DNA of 64,000 nucleotides from Aurifilum marmelostoma (taxonomy: Eukaryota > Ascomycota > Sordariomycetes > Diaporthales > Cryphonectriaceae): contig JAMXSV010000026.1 in NCBI GenBank assembly GCA_027559495.1, positions 1,054,001 to 1,118,000 on the forward strand. Reading direction: 5' to 3'. A model generated the notes under the pieces. It was not told the DNA's origin, did no database searches, and worked only from the letters and a program-made list of their open reading frames with translations. The number at the start of each line of letters is the position of its first letter. Position 1 is the first letter of the stretch. The position numbers and the translations under genes were made by a program. This document shows positions 33,488 through 44,449 of the stretch, piece by piece.

Positions 33488-34289
33488 GGGGACCCGCGCG
33501 CGACTGACCGTGCTATTCGTAGGGAAGGGGCTTGCGACTGTGGCAAGCATTCGTGCCTTCCAGGAGGACGATGTGCCACGTGTACTTAATACCGGCAAAG
33601 GTCACCAAAAAAGAAAAAAAGGGACAACAGGAGGGCTTTCTGCGAGCGTTTGGGTTGGGCAAAAGCATCCGGTTCATCATTGGTGCATTGTACCATGTAG
33701 GTCTGTCTGCTTTATTTTCAGGGTCTCCCTTTCCCAAAAAAGGCAACAACGGCTGTATATGAAGATCTTTAGCATATCGAGGCATCTTTTTATATACCAG
33801 CACCGTTTCTAGCCCTCCGAAGAGCCTACCGGATGCAATGAACGATCAATGATTTTGGATGGTATAGTCCCACATGAGGGGATCAATGACTCTGCTGCTT
33901 GAAGAGTCAACTCTTGAAAGTGTCGTACATCTCGGCGGGGGGAGGAGGGATGGTGGTGGAGCGTATTTGGGAGAAAATGAATTTTTGGTAGAAATCTCTC
34001 GACTCTGGCGCCGCGTCAGTCGCAGGCCTGCCAGATGCTGCTATTCAAGTTATTGCCGAACTACTGGCTTCCTATCCTGACGTGTCCTGCTATAAAATTC
34101 ATTGCGCCAAAGAACGCCGTGAGTCTTGTTGCAACGCCTTCTCCCCATCCCTGATGGACGCCGATATCAAAAAATAACCCCAGTACTCTGCTAGCATGTG
34201 CCCCGTATGGCCTGTAGGCCAGCTTCTTTTTCCTCTTTTTTTTTTTTCCCCTTTCCTTTTTTCCCCCTTTCTCTTTTTTAAATGTTGCA
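33488..34289. other. Convergent region between sec61 and the Ubc6-like gene
   Basis: This 802-nt interval lies between convergent stops. Near 34225-34280 there is a T/C-rich run close to the Ubc6-like stop. No gene was recognised. Confidence 0.45.
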
Positions 34290-35400
34290 TCACTCAGCCC
34301 ACACCCATTTCAGTATCACCTTCAGTAACATGGCCACCAGACAGATGGCCAGCGCGGCAATGACCCTGTCGGTCATCCACAACTGGGCATCGTCGTGAAA
34401 CGTCTGTTGCATCTGCTGCTGCTGCAACACCGGCGCCTGCCGACCCGGTACAGCCGCATTACGCGTTGCATCGGGTAACGGCACTGTCCTGGTCGGTTGT
34501 GGGACCGTCTGTCCTGGCCGTGCAGCCCCCGCCGAGACATCGACACTCGGCCGCGGTGCAGTCTGCACGAATCCTTCTGCCAGCTCTGCGCTCTCGGAAT
34601 CCTCGGCCGACCCGCTGGCGCCGGCGCCAGCAGCAGCGGCCGCAGCCTCCTTCTCCATCTCGTCCCGGAAACCCATCTTCAGCTCTGGCGGGACCTCCAC
34701 CTCCTTGTGCCCAGCGCCGCTACCGCTGCTGCTGCCGCCGCCACTACCATCGGCAGCCCCCCTCGGCAGACTCGGCGGCGGCGGCAGCCTCTTCGCACTC
34801 GCGGATGATCTCCTCGTTAGTACGCGCCCCGCAGCCGGTGCAGCGCCATCCTCTGCTTTCGGCAGCAAGGCGGCGCCGCACGGCATCGGAGGTGTCGAGG
34901 CCACCAAGCTGGCCCTTTGGGTCTGTTTCCATAAAGGATCGCAGGGCGACGAGAGCTGTGCGCACGCCCCAGGCGGGCTGCCAGGTCTCCTCATGGTGGC
35001 CGCTGATGGAGAGGCAGATCTCGCGGTTGGCCTCGAAGCGGCCGGACGGGGTCAGGAATCGGAAGGAGGGCGGACGCAGGGGGTAGGTCGGAGGCAGAGC
35101 GATGCGGCCGTGGTAGAGCCCCTCGGCGTAGGGAGAGCCGGGGGGCCCGCGGAGGGTGAAGTGCCACTCGAAGAGGTCTGTCTCGAGAGGGGTGGCGGTG
35201 TAATCTGGGGGAGGGGGTGGAGGACAGCTCCTGTGCCTCGCGGACTGTGCAAAGAGCCCAGGTCAGCTGGTTCGTTATCATGGAGCAAAGAGAGACAGAG
35301 GAAGCTGCCCAAGCGGTTTCTCGTTCGGAAACTTGGGCTGGAAATACTTACGGATGCGCCTGATGGTGGGCGATTTACTGTTCAATTTGGCGGGAGGCAT
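34290..35400 (-). CDS. ubc6: Ubiquitin-conjugating enzyme, Ubc6/UBE2J type, tail-anchored (two apparent frameshifts)
   Basis: An E2 enzyme of ER-associated degradation, anchored to the ER by its C terminus. Exons on the minus strand are 35400-35352 and 35244-34290. The product begins MPPAKLNSKSPTIRRILREA and contains the UBC fold (LFEWHFTLRGPPGSPYAEGL, then YPLRPPSFRFLTPSGRFE). The catalytic cysteine is in REICLSISGHHEETWQPAW. A long low-complexity linker is followed by a tail anchor (VIAALAICLVAMLLKVILKW). Two breaks interrupt the frame, each cured by dropping one base: in one of the adjacent G runs at 35207-35217, and in the C run 34757-34762. The exons sum to 334 codons only after two bases are removed, giving about 333 residues. 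Both breaks sit in homopolymers, so assembly error is likelier than loss of function, especially for such a conserved gene. Confidence 0.88.
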
Positions 35401-36774
35401 GGTAACGGGTTTGAATGGGTGGATGTATGTTTGTGAAGGCTGTACTGTCGTCGTCGTCGGAGGAGGAGGAGGAGGGTTGAGGAAATCCAAGTAGATAAAT
35501 CAGATCGCTACAAACGCCCTATACGGCCATCCGGAAAAGATGAAGCTGAGAATTATGTGAGTAATTCGGAAAACGCCTCTCCTAAACGAGCGTATCTGCT
35601 CAATGGTAGTCGGCTGGCAGAGGTCGAGATGGCTCAGTCTGTAGGTGAGAAGGTGTATCTTGTTGCAAGGTGTCTTGTTGCGGAAAGGGAGAGAGAGCAT
35701 GCACTGAAGGTGAAGGGGTACACGGTACATGGTACCTGCTACATTGAGCACAGTACGGAGTACTTAGAGCGTCCCCCCCCCCCCAAAGGGAAGGGCTGAT
35801 GACGAATGAGGATCCCCCCCCCCCCCCACTACTGGGTGCCTGTGGCTTACATGGCAGTAATGACCCACATGCATGTGCTTTTGCAGGGTTCTTCTGCTAA
35901 GCTTCTTCAACTTCACCTCGATATCATGTCACAGCGGCCAGCCTTCCTTGATCTCTCGTACTTACTTTTGAGGTTGATACCTCGAGCACATTATCACAAG
36001 CCATGGAGACTTGTGACCCCTTACTGGCATGGCCCCACCAGCCACTGTACAATGGTCATAGCAAAGTGGATGCAGTCAATCAAACAATTGATCACAGACA
36101 CAAGCAATAGTGCCTCGAAGCAGCACTGGAAGCATGAGTATAATTAGTGTTCATGTTTGCTGGATACAGGGGGCTGGTTGAAGGAGGTTATGCTGAAAAA
36201 GGCTATGACGAGTGTCATCAACTCAACAGCACAGTATGTGTGCTTATCACCAAGAAGAAGAGCCACAAAGGTAGGTGTGTGTTTGTGTGAGGTAGGGGAG
36301 TAGGAGGAAGATTCCATGGTCTACTCGAAGTCTGCAGGACAGGCTGATAAGGAGTTTGTTCTCAGACAGCCTTCATGGTCAAGGTTGGACCACAATGCTT
36401 CTACAGTTTCAGTTTACATGGGTCTTCCTGTGCATCTGGCAAAGAAGGGTAAGGAGCTGTTCCCCCAGGCACCTTCTTTCTGCACCTAGACAGACCGCAC
36501 CCACCTGAGCTGTCTCTTAGTCTCCCCCACATCTGCCCAGCTTCTCCTTCTTCTTGTTCCCCTCGACTGCTCACCTTCTCCTGGTTACTCAGCCATCTAT
36601 CTGAATTTGTTCTCCTTGTGTCGCATTGTCCCTTCTCAGTTTGTGCCCTCGGGATCAGGAAAGCACATGTCACCATCAATCTGGGCTTCCTTCCTAGACT
36701 GTGATCACGCGATACTGTATTCATGGCACATAACATCATAGCACACGACGAGGATTCCATTCTCACTGCAGGCA
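35401..36774. promoter_or_regulatory. Divergent intergenic region between the Ubc6-like and C2H2 genes
   Basis: This 1.37 kb interval lies between divergent starts. It contains two long C runs 29 nt apart (35773-35784, 12 C; 35814-35827, 14 C) and GGA repeats near 35460. The right half is unremarkable. No gene was recognised. Confidence 0.45.
35773..35827. repeat. Paired poly-C tracts
   Basis: Runs of 12 C (35773-35784) and 14 C (35814-35827) separated by 29 nt. Such runs are uncommon in unique fungal DNA and are easy to mis-size in assemblies. Confidence 0.85.
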
Positions 36775-38834
36775 ATGGCAGGCAGTCTAATCATTAACGC
36801 AGCCATGGGTCGACCTGTCCGAAAACTGGGCACTGCCGGAGTGCTCAGGGTCCCAGGTCACATGCAACACCTCGACACTTATCCTAGTCGCCAGCAGCCC
36901 TCCACAAGTGGTGATACCCAGCAACCTTCTATGGACGGTGATTCAAGTAAGCCCAGCACTCCAGTGTCTCTCTGTTGCGATCAAGACCAGTCCACAACAC
37001 TCTACCCTAAAACCCCGCGTCTCTACCATCCACTTCTCCTTTTCCACCCACCAAAACACATCCAGTAATCGCCCCAGTCTCACCCACTCGAAAGTACCTG
37101 CTGTTCATTATCAGGCCACCTTTCTCGAACCGAAACAAGCTGACGGAGGCTCCAGCAGGCGACATGGCGTCTACCTGGTCTCAGGATCTGATGAACGCGG
37201 CTCCTGTACTGGAGCACGAGTTCTCTCCTCCCCCAGCGTGTAGATTTTGTCGCATGAAGTTCGAGACGGACGAGGAGCTGCGTGCCCACAAGAAAGCTAA
37301 ATTCCTCGAGGAGGACAGTAATGAGAACTCCGAGGCGGTTCATATCTATTGTCACGTCTGCGACCGGGACTTCATGACACGTGGTGCTGCGCGTACCCAT
37401 TACCGCCAGGTAAGGATATCGGAACTCTGGACATTCCCCTTCCACCAGGCTGGTCTAACTCTCTCGCGCTCAGAATCACACAAAGAAGCAGGACATCCTC
37501 TGCCCTGGGTGCAAGTCCCACTTCGGCAAGATCTCGAGCTTCGTCAAGCACGTCGAGTCCGACCAGTGTCGCCAGATCACGCCCCAGAGTGCCGCTGCAC
37601 GCTGCGAGATGAATATCCAGTTCGCCAGGGGCCTCACTGAGCTTGATGAGCAGCAGGGCGGTGTCAGAGTTCCCAGGGACTTCTCCTTGTTCTTGGACCA
37701 TGACCCGCAGACATCCCCCCAGTCGGTCTGGAAGACCGAGGTCGAGAAGAATCCGTGGGCCCAGCCAAAGCAACTCGGTCGGGGCACAGCAGATGTGTCA
37801 AATCCTGGCGAGTTCTCGGGAATCGCCCAACAAGACCGCCTCTGCGGTAACCGAAATGTCCCTGACCTTCTGACTGGCGATGCGAGAAGCCCATACGACG
37901 AGCGGAAGGCCCGCCACATAACTGATCCCAACCATCCTGGACACCCTCAATTCGATGCGGATCGGTATCTCAACCCCTACACCCGAAAGTATAAGTGCCC
38001 CAAATGCGGGTGAGTACTCCTGTCCCTATCTGTCATGGCTCCTGGTTACCCTGCTAGCCCTCAAAATGGCCTTCTTCTTAGCCTCGCTTAGAGTTCAAGA
38101 CCGCGACTGATCTCAGGCTGAACCGGTGTAGTGATACATGCAAGACCAAGGGGGGCCTTGTCCACCACCTTCGTTCCATCAAGCACACGGGCAACAGAAA
38201 GGAGAGAACCCTCATCTGCCCAGTCTGTTATGACCGCTTCGAATCACGCTTCTCTCTTGCTGCTCACGTCGAATCGCCTAGCCGCAAGTGTAGCATTCGC
38301 GATAGCAAAATCTACGAGATCTTTCTAAGTCAGTTGACCTGGGATCTCATCGAGGTCACGGGTAGACATGACGAGGATGGTAATCCGATCTACGACGTCT
38401 CGGCCAAAGCCAAGGCCGAGTATGGTGATCCCAAGCCCGGCCAGCGAGGCTGTGGTCGACAGGCTGGCCGCGTACCTGCTAGCTCCGCCAGCACTCCACG
38501 TCTCACACTGGACGCTCTGGTCAAGCTTCAGCAGGAGCACCGTGACATCACACCCGGCACGCCGAACAGCATGACGGCTGACAGACAAACGTTCCTGACA
38601 GAGATGGATGAGCAGCTGAGCTCCAAGTACCCGGCCATGGCCCCGTCGGTCGTCGGCCCCAGCACCCGTCCTCGAGCTCAGCCGTTCTCCCTAGTGCAAG
38701 AGCAGACCCCGGCTGCCCGACAGCTTCTGCCGCAAGAGCAAAACAAGACCGACGGTGGTGTGAGCCTGACATCTGAGGCACTTGCCTTGCTCGATCTCCA
38801 GTCAGCTGGACAGGGGGGACTCTGGGGTGCTTAG
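36775..38834 (+). CDS. C2H2 zinc finger protein with five fingers
   Basis: Exons are 36775-36946, 37159-37409, 37474-38009 and 38132-38834, giving 553 residues. Exon 1 (MAGSLIINAAMGRPVRKL...) joins in frame to the ATG at 37164, which on its own is an alternative start. A CTGAC branch site precedes the exon 2 acceptor. Fingers in order are CRFCRMKFETDEELRAHKK, YCHVCDRDFMTRGAARTHY, LCPGCKSHFGKISSFVKHV ending in Cys, KCPKCGDTCKTKGGLVHHL ending in His, and ICPVCYDRFESRFSLAAHV ending in Cys. Finger 4 is complete only if the third intron ends at the TGTAG before 38132, so I chose that acceptor. A long linker separates fingers 3 and 4, and the C-terminal 150 residues are low complexity. Closely similar architecture occurs in many uncharacterised ascomycete proteins; whether it binds nucleic acid is not shown. 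Confidence 0.8.
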
Positions 38835-39372
38835 ATGTGGAGAGGAACCATACAGCCAGAAAGATTAACGGAAAATGGGGAACGAAACATCTTGTCAGTT
38901 TGGGAATAAAAAAAAGAAGAGAAAAAGGAAAAGAGTTGAAGAACAATGTTGCAGTGGAGTTGTGTGCGTGGGTTGTGTCAACGGACGCAGAGACTTGTGT
39001 CAGGCTCTGGACACTACATATTGGTATCTTAGGGGATGCACGTGGATTCACCGTTGAGGCATTTCCGGACTCCATACTCCGGTAAGTACTCCAAGCAGAA
39101 CTGTGCCTGGTACGTGACTCCATACTCCGGTAAGTACTCCAAGCAGAACTGTGCCTGGTACGTTACAAATGCCATCATGTGTGAACAACACTATTGAGTC
39201 TTGCAAGGACGAAACGATGCTGGGAACAAGGATAGGAAAGCTCTGACAGTGTTCTATAGCTTCATGAACTGATTCATATGATCTCGTGATATTCGTTTTT
39301 TTGCACACGAAAACCAGCCCAGCAGCAGGTGTGTCATGAGTGTGTAAGTATGCTAGCTGTATGTCTCGCCCT
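38835..39372. other. Convergent region between the C2H2 and NLR genes
   Basis: This 538-nt interval lies between convergent stops and contains a perfect 48-base tandem duplication (39068-39163). Otherwise nothing was recognised. Confidence 0.5.
39068..39163. repeat. Perfect 48-bp tandem duplication
   Basis: Two identical head-to-tail 48-base units occupy 39068-39115 and 39116-39163. Each begins GACTCCATACTCCGG and ends GTGCCTGGTACGT. Perfect identity suggests a recent duplication or an assembly artefact. Each unit contains GGTAAGT, a splice-donor-like word, but it lies outside any gene model here. Confidence 0.95.
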
Positions 39373-42300
39373 TTACGATGGGTAGGCCGACAATGGTTCT
39401 GTCTCTGCCTCCTCCGACTCCTCCATCTCCACCTCCTCAACCACAAACCCCCACTCTTTTTCCAACCCCTTCCTCCACGACTCCACGCTGACTTCCTGTC
39501 CCCATCCCTCGTCACCCTCGTCATAAAGAATCTCCAAGACCTTGTCGTCACCCTCCACGGGCCTCACCCCGCTGGGTATCCGTACGCTCTCCGCCCTCAT
39601 CCCGACATAAAAGTCGCCACCGAGCTTGGGCACCCGCAACCACTTGTGCCGCGGACTGCATGCCGTGATGCGCACGCCAGATCCCGGGTCGCGCATCCGG
39701 CCCAGGCAGTCCACGCAAAAGTCCCGGTCCGAGCAGTAGACACAGTGGTAGTGCACGCTGTCGAAGGCGCTTCCGTTCGGGCAGCGGTTGCCGTCTGGGT
39801 AGCGGCCGTCGCAGGTCCAGGACCACTGTAACAGCGTGCGGTCCACCTCCGGCGTGTGGCTCGCCTGGACGAGGGATACGCGGTCGTGGAGGAGACGACA
39901 TGCGACTTGCGTCGGGGAGTATGGCTTGGCTTGGTCATCGTCCTCGCCGCCCTGGCCGTTGGTCATTCCGGCCTCGCCGTCATTGCCATCCTCCGCCTCG
40001 ATCTGGGTTCCGTTGGGCTGCAAGAGGGATTCCAGGTAGCCTTTGGCGACTTCCACTCGCTGCAGATGTTGCAGAGGATCCGGAACCTGAGTCTTGGCTG
40101 CCTGGACTGCTTCCTTGGCTAGCTTGCTCAGTGTCTCCCGCAGCTTCTGCTCGCGCGCGCTATCGTCACCTACTTCGTCGACACCCGTGAGATCCTTAGG
40201 ATCGAAGGTCAGTGCTCCCGTCACGAGATCCGGCTGCCCTAGCAGGGACAGGGCAACAGCCGCATTCCTGAAGTCGCCATGTTGCACCATGGTCCCGTAG
40301 ATGACAGAAAGCCCGGTGCCGTCGTTCTCGGGCACGTCATCTGCGAGAACCTCCAGTCCGTATCTGATCCGCGGCGCCAGGGCCTCCTTTGATTTCTCGA
40401 GATCGCCCCGGAGCGCATAGGCCGCACCGACGAACCCAGGCGAATCGCTATAGAGGATGGTCATGTCAGGGTCGTCCAGCTGACTGAGCATATCGATGTA
40501 GTCCTGGTTCTCTTCGTCCACCGTTCTGTGGAAGTAGTGCTTGGCCAGTTCCGAGGTGGCACTGAGCCGCACGACATAGGCTTTCGGGCCGCCAACATCC
40601 CGGAGCAGCTTGCGGCATTCCTCCCAGAGCTTCAGGGCCTCGTTGCAGTCCTCGGGCCCACGCTCAGGGTACGGCGAGACCTCGAGACCCCTGTAGTAAA
40701 GCAGGACGCCACGGGCTTCGTCCTCGGCGAAGCGGTCGTCTGTCGACCTGTCGGCTTCCTGGTCTCTGTCCCGTGTAGAAGTCTCCGTCGCCGTCTTCAG
40801 TGCATCCATGAGTCCTTCTCGAAGACCGGCGTCACTCCTGGCCACAGTGAATATTCCTGAGATGATATAATCATAATCGTCATCTGCTGCAATCAGCCTC
40901 CAGACTGTAGCCATGTTGTCACCATCGTCTTCCTTGGCTACTATGCGGTGCAGCCACTTTCGCACCTCTTCTGCGTCTTGGTGCCTCAGCCTCGCCTTGA
41001 GCTGGCCTATCCCTCCTTGTCTCCTCTGCTCTGTGTCTCCGTTGTCGCACGCAAAGGAGTAATGGTTCACTGCTTTCAGAACATCTGACACCTCGGCCGC
41101 ATAGTCTCCTAATAGCAAATGCAAGCCTACAATGTCCTTCTTTTCCGGCGCTGGCACGGCGTCCGCCTGTTCCGCCGCCTCCAACGCCAGTTCTAGTTGT
41201 GCGATCGCGTCCGAAACTCGGTCTTGGCCGTGATAGGCCTCGCCTGACCCGCGGTGGCACCGCCAGCTCGGGCTCTCCTTTTCAAGGGCGCATTCGTAAA
41301 GCGATACGACTTTGGCAGGGTTGCTGTTCCGCCAGAGTGCTGCTTCGGCTAGACGCTCGTACCAGAGAGAGTCCAGATCTGAATCGTTCAGTCCAAGCCA
41401 GTCCTGGCACCACTTGCTCACGTGGTCCCAGTCGATCTCCTGAGACTCGCTGAGGGATGGGCTGGGAGGGTTCGCGCCGTCGTCTTCGGCGGTGCTGACG
41501 CGCTGTTGAGATTTTTCGTCGTCCTGTTTCCAAGGAAGCGTCAGCGGGGCTCGGCAGCACGTTTGGTTCCGACACAAAGGGGCGTGGTCTGAGAACGAGT
41601 GCCACTTGAGAAGTGTATTTGGCCACGACAAGAACTTACCGCACTGATGAACTTCTCAACCCAAGCAAACGCACTGCGCGCCTCCCAGGTCCGCTCCCTC
41701 AAGAAGTATCTCACAACAAAGCTCACAAACTCGCTCAAAAAGCCCCTCACCGGGTTGGCAGCAGCCCGCTGCACCTTGAGCAGCCACTGCTTATTGTCCA
41801 GCCTCCGCACGACGGCCGAGTCCATCAGCCACGTCTGCATATTGTGCAGGTCTTCTACGGTCCAGCAGGTCTGCTCAAAGCTGTCCTGGTGGCGCTTGAA
41901 CACCTCTTGATCCTTGAACAGGTTGTACAGGCTGCGTCCGATCTCGAGCTGCTCGTTCGGGTCCAGGGATCCCTTGCCGTCATCCTCGAGCTCGCGGAGG
42001 CGGCGCAGGTGGTCCGGCAGCCAGCAGACGAAGTAACTCCCAATCTCCTTGGTTTCTTCCTTGGGTTCTTCGCTGAGGAATTCGAACGCCCGCTTTAAGA
42101 TGGTGTGGTCCGCCTCGAATGCATCCACAGTGATGGCCACGGAGTTGTTGTGGGTGTTGGACGCGGCGTCGAACTCAAACTTGAACTTGTCTCGGATCGT
42201 CCTCTGCGCCAGGTCCCAGAAGAAGTGGCCGCAGGTCTCCTGGTCTACATTATTGATGGTAATGGTCATGCTGATGTTGGCACGCCCTTCGGGCTGAGAC

Positions 42301-44449
42301 AGCTTGCCAGAGCGGTCTCTCTCTTTTTGGAGGGTCTCGATGACGTCGGACTGCTCGTACACGGTGTCGTCCTCAATTCTGAGGACGGCCAAGTACTTGT
42401 TCCTGATGATGTCTGCCAGGGACGAAAGAGACTCTGTGCCTGAATAAAGGTACTGCATGACGGTGGTCAGCTTTCCGGGCTGTGGGCCACACAAAGTCAA
42501 ATGGGGGTTGGATATAAACTCACCATGGCAGCCTCCAGCTTGCTCAAGGTCATATACTCCCAGCCAAAGACCACCCATCTTATGAGCTCGTTGAGCTCGC
42601 CGATCTCTCTCGAGTTCAATGAGCGCTGCAGGTTCTTGACGGCCACCTCGTGGCTGCTCATGCGCTGGTCCAGGATGCGATCCAGCTCCTCGACCGTCGC
42701 GCGCGTGCTGAGAAGGCGAATAACGTCGTCTAGCTCAAATTGCAGCTGGGAATAGCTGCCCCCTGACTTCTGTGGCAGCCTCTCGATGATTTTGTCCCGT
42801 GCCTTTTGTTGGGCCGAGTCGGGCCTTGTGCGCTGCAACAACCCCTCACCACTCAGCTTCTCCTGAATATAGATCTGCATATCCGGCTCATTGCACTCAT
42901 CCATGTTGATCATGAGCGCCTTCACGGATGCCTGGCTTCTGACAAATGTATCAGGTGTGCCGCTCGCCAGCACGCGCACGTCGCCTGCCGATTTCTCGGC
43001 TAGATCCGGGCTGAAGATGAAGTCGAGAAGCTCTTCAGCCTGCTTAGGGGGCAAATTCTCGAGGCCGTCAAAGACAAGGTAGTACGCGGCCCCCGAGCCA
43101 GAGGTGCCTATCTTCATGTCTGCCCACAGGCTCTCCAGGCTCGCCGAGCTACGAAACGCGTTGGTGCCGGGGTCGCATACCTTGCCCAGAGCTTTTCGCA
43201 CCGTACCGTCGACTCTCGCGATCTGGAAGGCCATATATTTCAGAGCCCTCCGCACAGGGCTCTTCTCGCCATCAGACTTCTTGGCGCTGGCAGGGAAAAA
43301 GTAGTGCGCTACGTAAGTGCGCTCCTTGAAGCCCTCAAGGTTCTTGGTGATGAGGGCGGTGGTCAAGGTCTTGCCCGAGGAGGAGGGACCCGCCACGACG
43401 AGCACATTAGAGCTGTTCTTGCCCTTGGCCGCTATCCAGCTCGTGTACGCATCGTTCGCCCAGATCCATTCACCCGTGCCTGTAGAGCACTTGGCATGGA
43501 TATCCGTGCAAGTCTGCGTGGTTCTGGTGTCGAGACGCACCGTTGTCTCCACGCCGAGAGCGTCACGGATCTTGCTGAGCGTCTTCTCGCGGTCTGCGTC
43601 GTCTCTGAGGGACTGCACTCCCTTCTGCGTCTCCTCGGCTGACTTCGCGAATACGATGAACTTCTCGAGCAGCAGCGCGATATCCTGCCTCGTCTTGACT
43701 ACGTTGTCAAGCGTGATGGTTCCCTCAACGTCACGCTGTTGCTGCAGGACGCGTTTGAACTCGGTCATCTCGGTGGCCAGGTCCGAGTCGCCCTCGAAGA
43801 TGGACTTGAAGTGTCGTCTGAAGCGGTCCAGCTTGCTACCCTGGCGGTAGTTGACGACGTGGGCGCATAATTTGACGAAGCTGACCATGACCTTGTGGAT
43901 CTGCGTGACGAGCTTCGGATCGATGGTCTCCATGGACTCGTAGATATGGAACTGGGAGAGCGCCGAGGACACTTCATCAAAGACCTGGCCAATGGCATCG
44001 TTGTAGCCCTTGACGGCTTCGGGGATGTCGAACACAAAGGACAAGGCGGAGCAGGTGATGTTGGCTGCCGCTTGAGGCATAGGGATCTAGACTGATTGTC
44101 AGTGTGGACTCGGGTTTCCATGACGAGGTTGTAATCCAGCAGAACCTACAAAGGTAGCAGCCTGAGAGGCAACGCCAACAAGCAGCTTCATGTACTTGAG
44201 GGATTGAAGCCCCACGTCCTTGGCCTTGTCCCACTTGTCTTTCTGCTCCGGACTTGTGTCGAACGATGCCTTGTTGGCGCTCTCAATGATCCTCTTCAGG
44301 TCGTCAAACGACCTCACCTCACCCTTCTGGAGCGACTTGTGGCATATTGTCTCGAATGACTTGGCTGCGTCGGCCCACATCTCCTTCATGGCCGTTTCCC
44401 CCTCGGTCGGCTTCTTCGCCGGTGCCGCCACTGGCTGTTGGGAGCTCAT
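39373..44449 (-). CDS. NOD-like receptor: Goodbye domain - NACHT NTPase - helical repeats - ZZ-like zinc finger
   Basis: A complete fungal STAND protein, the class used in self/non-self recognition and heterokaryon incompatibility. Exons on the minus strand are 44449-44150, 44086-42524, 42452-41640 and 41523-39373, giving 1608 residues. The N-terminal about 270 residues fit the fungal Goodbye domain (DLKRIIESANKASFDT, FDEVSSALSQFHIYESM, KLCAHVVNYRQGSK). The NACHT NTPase has Walker A GPSSSGKT at 333-340 and Walker B YYLVFDG with Asp440. A winged-helix-like segment (IRWVVFGWEYMTLSKLEAAM) and a long helical, TPR-like region follow. At about residues 1450-1520 is a ZZ-like finger with HCVYCSDRDFCVDC, then SPRHKW. 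The intron 2 acceptor was chosen at 42453 because CTGAC lies 12 nt before it. TATATAAG lies about 85 nt upstream. The frame is fully intact, so the gene is probably functional. No partner effector gene is adjacent. Confidence 0.9.

Noticed and set aside
5556..35217. Programmed ribosomal frameshifting at the homopolymer breaks
   Set aside because: Five sites in three unrelated genes, with no common slippery heptamer or downstream structure. Known eukaryotic programmed sites do not look like this; sequencing error or decay is simpler.
37164..37640. 158-codon open frame reading past 37409 in the C2H2 gene
   Set aside because: It continues through an intron with a GTAAGG donor and leaves the finger frame. 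Splicing to 37474 restores two further fingers.
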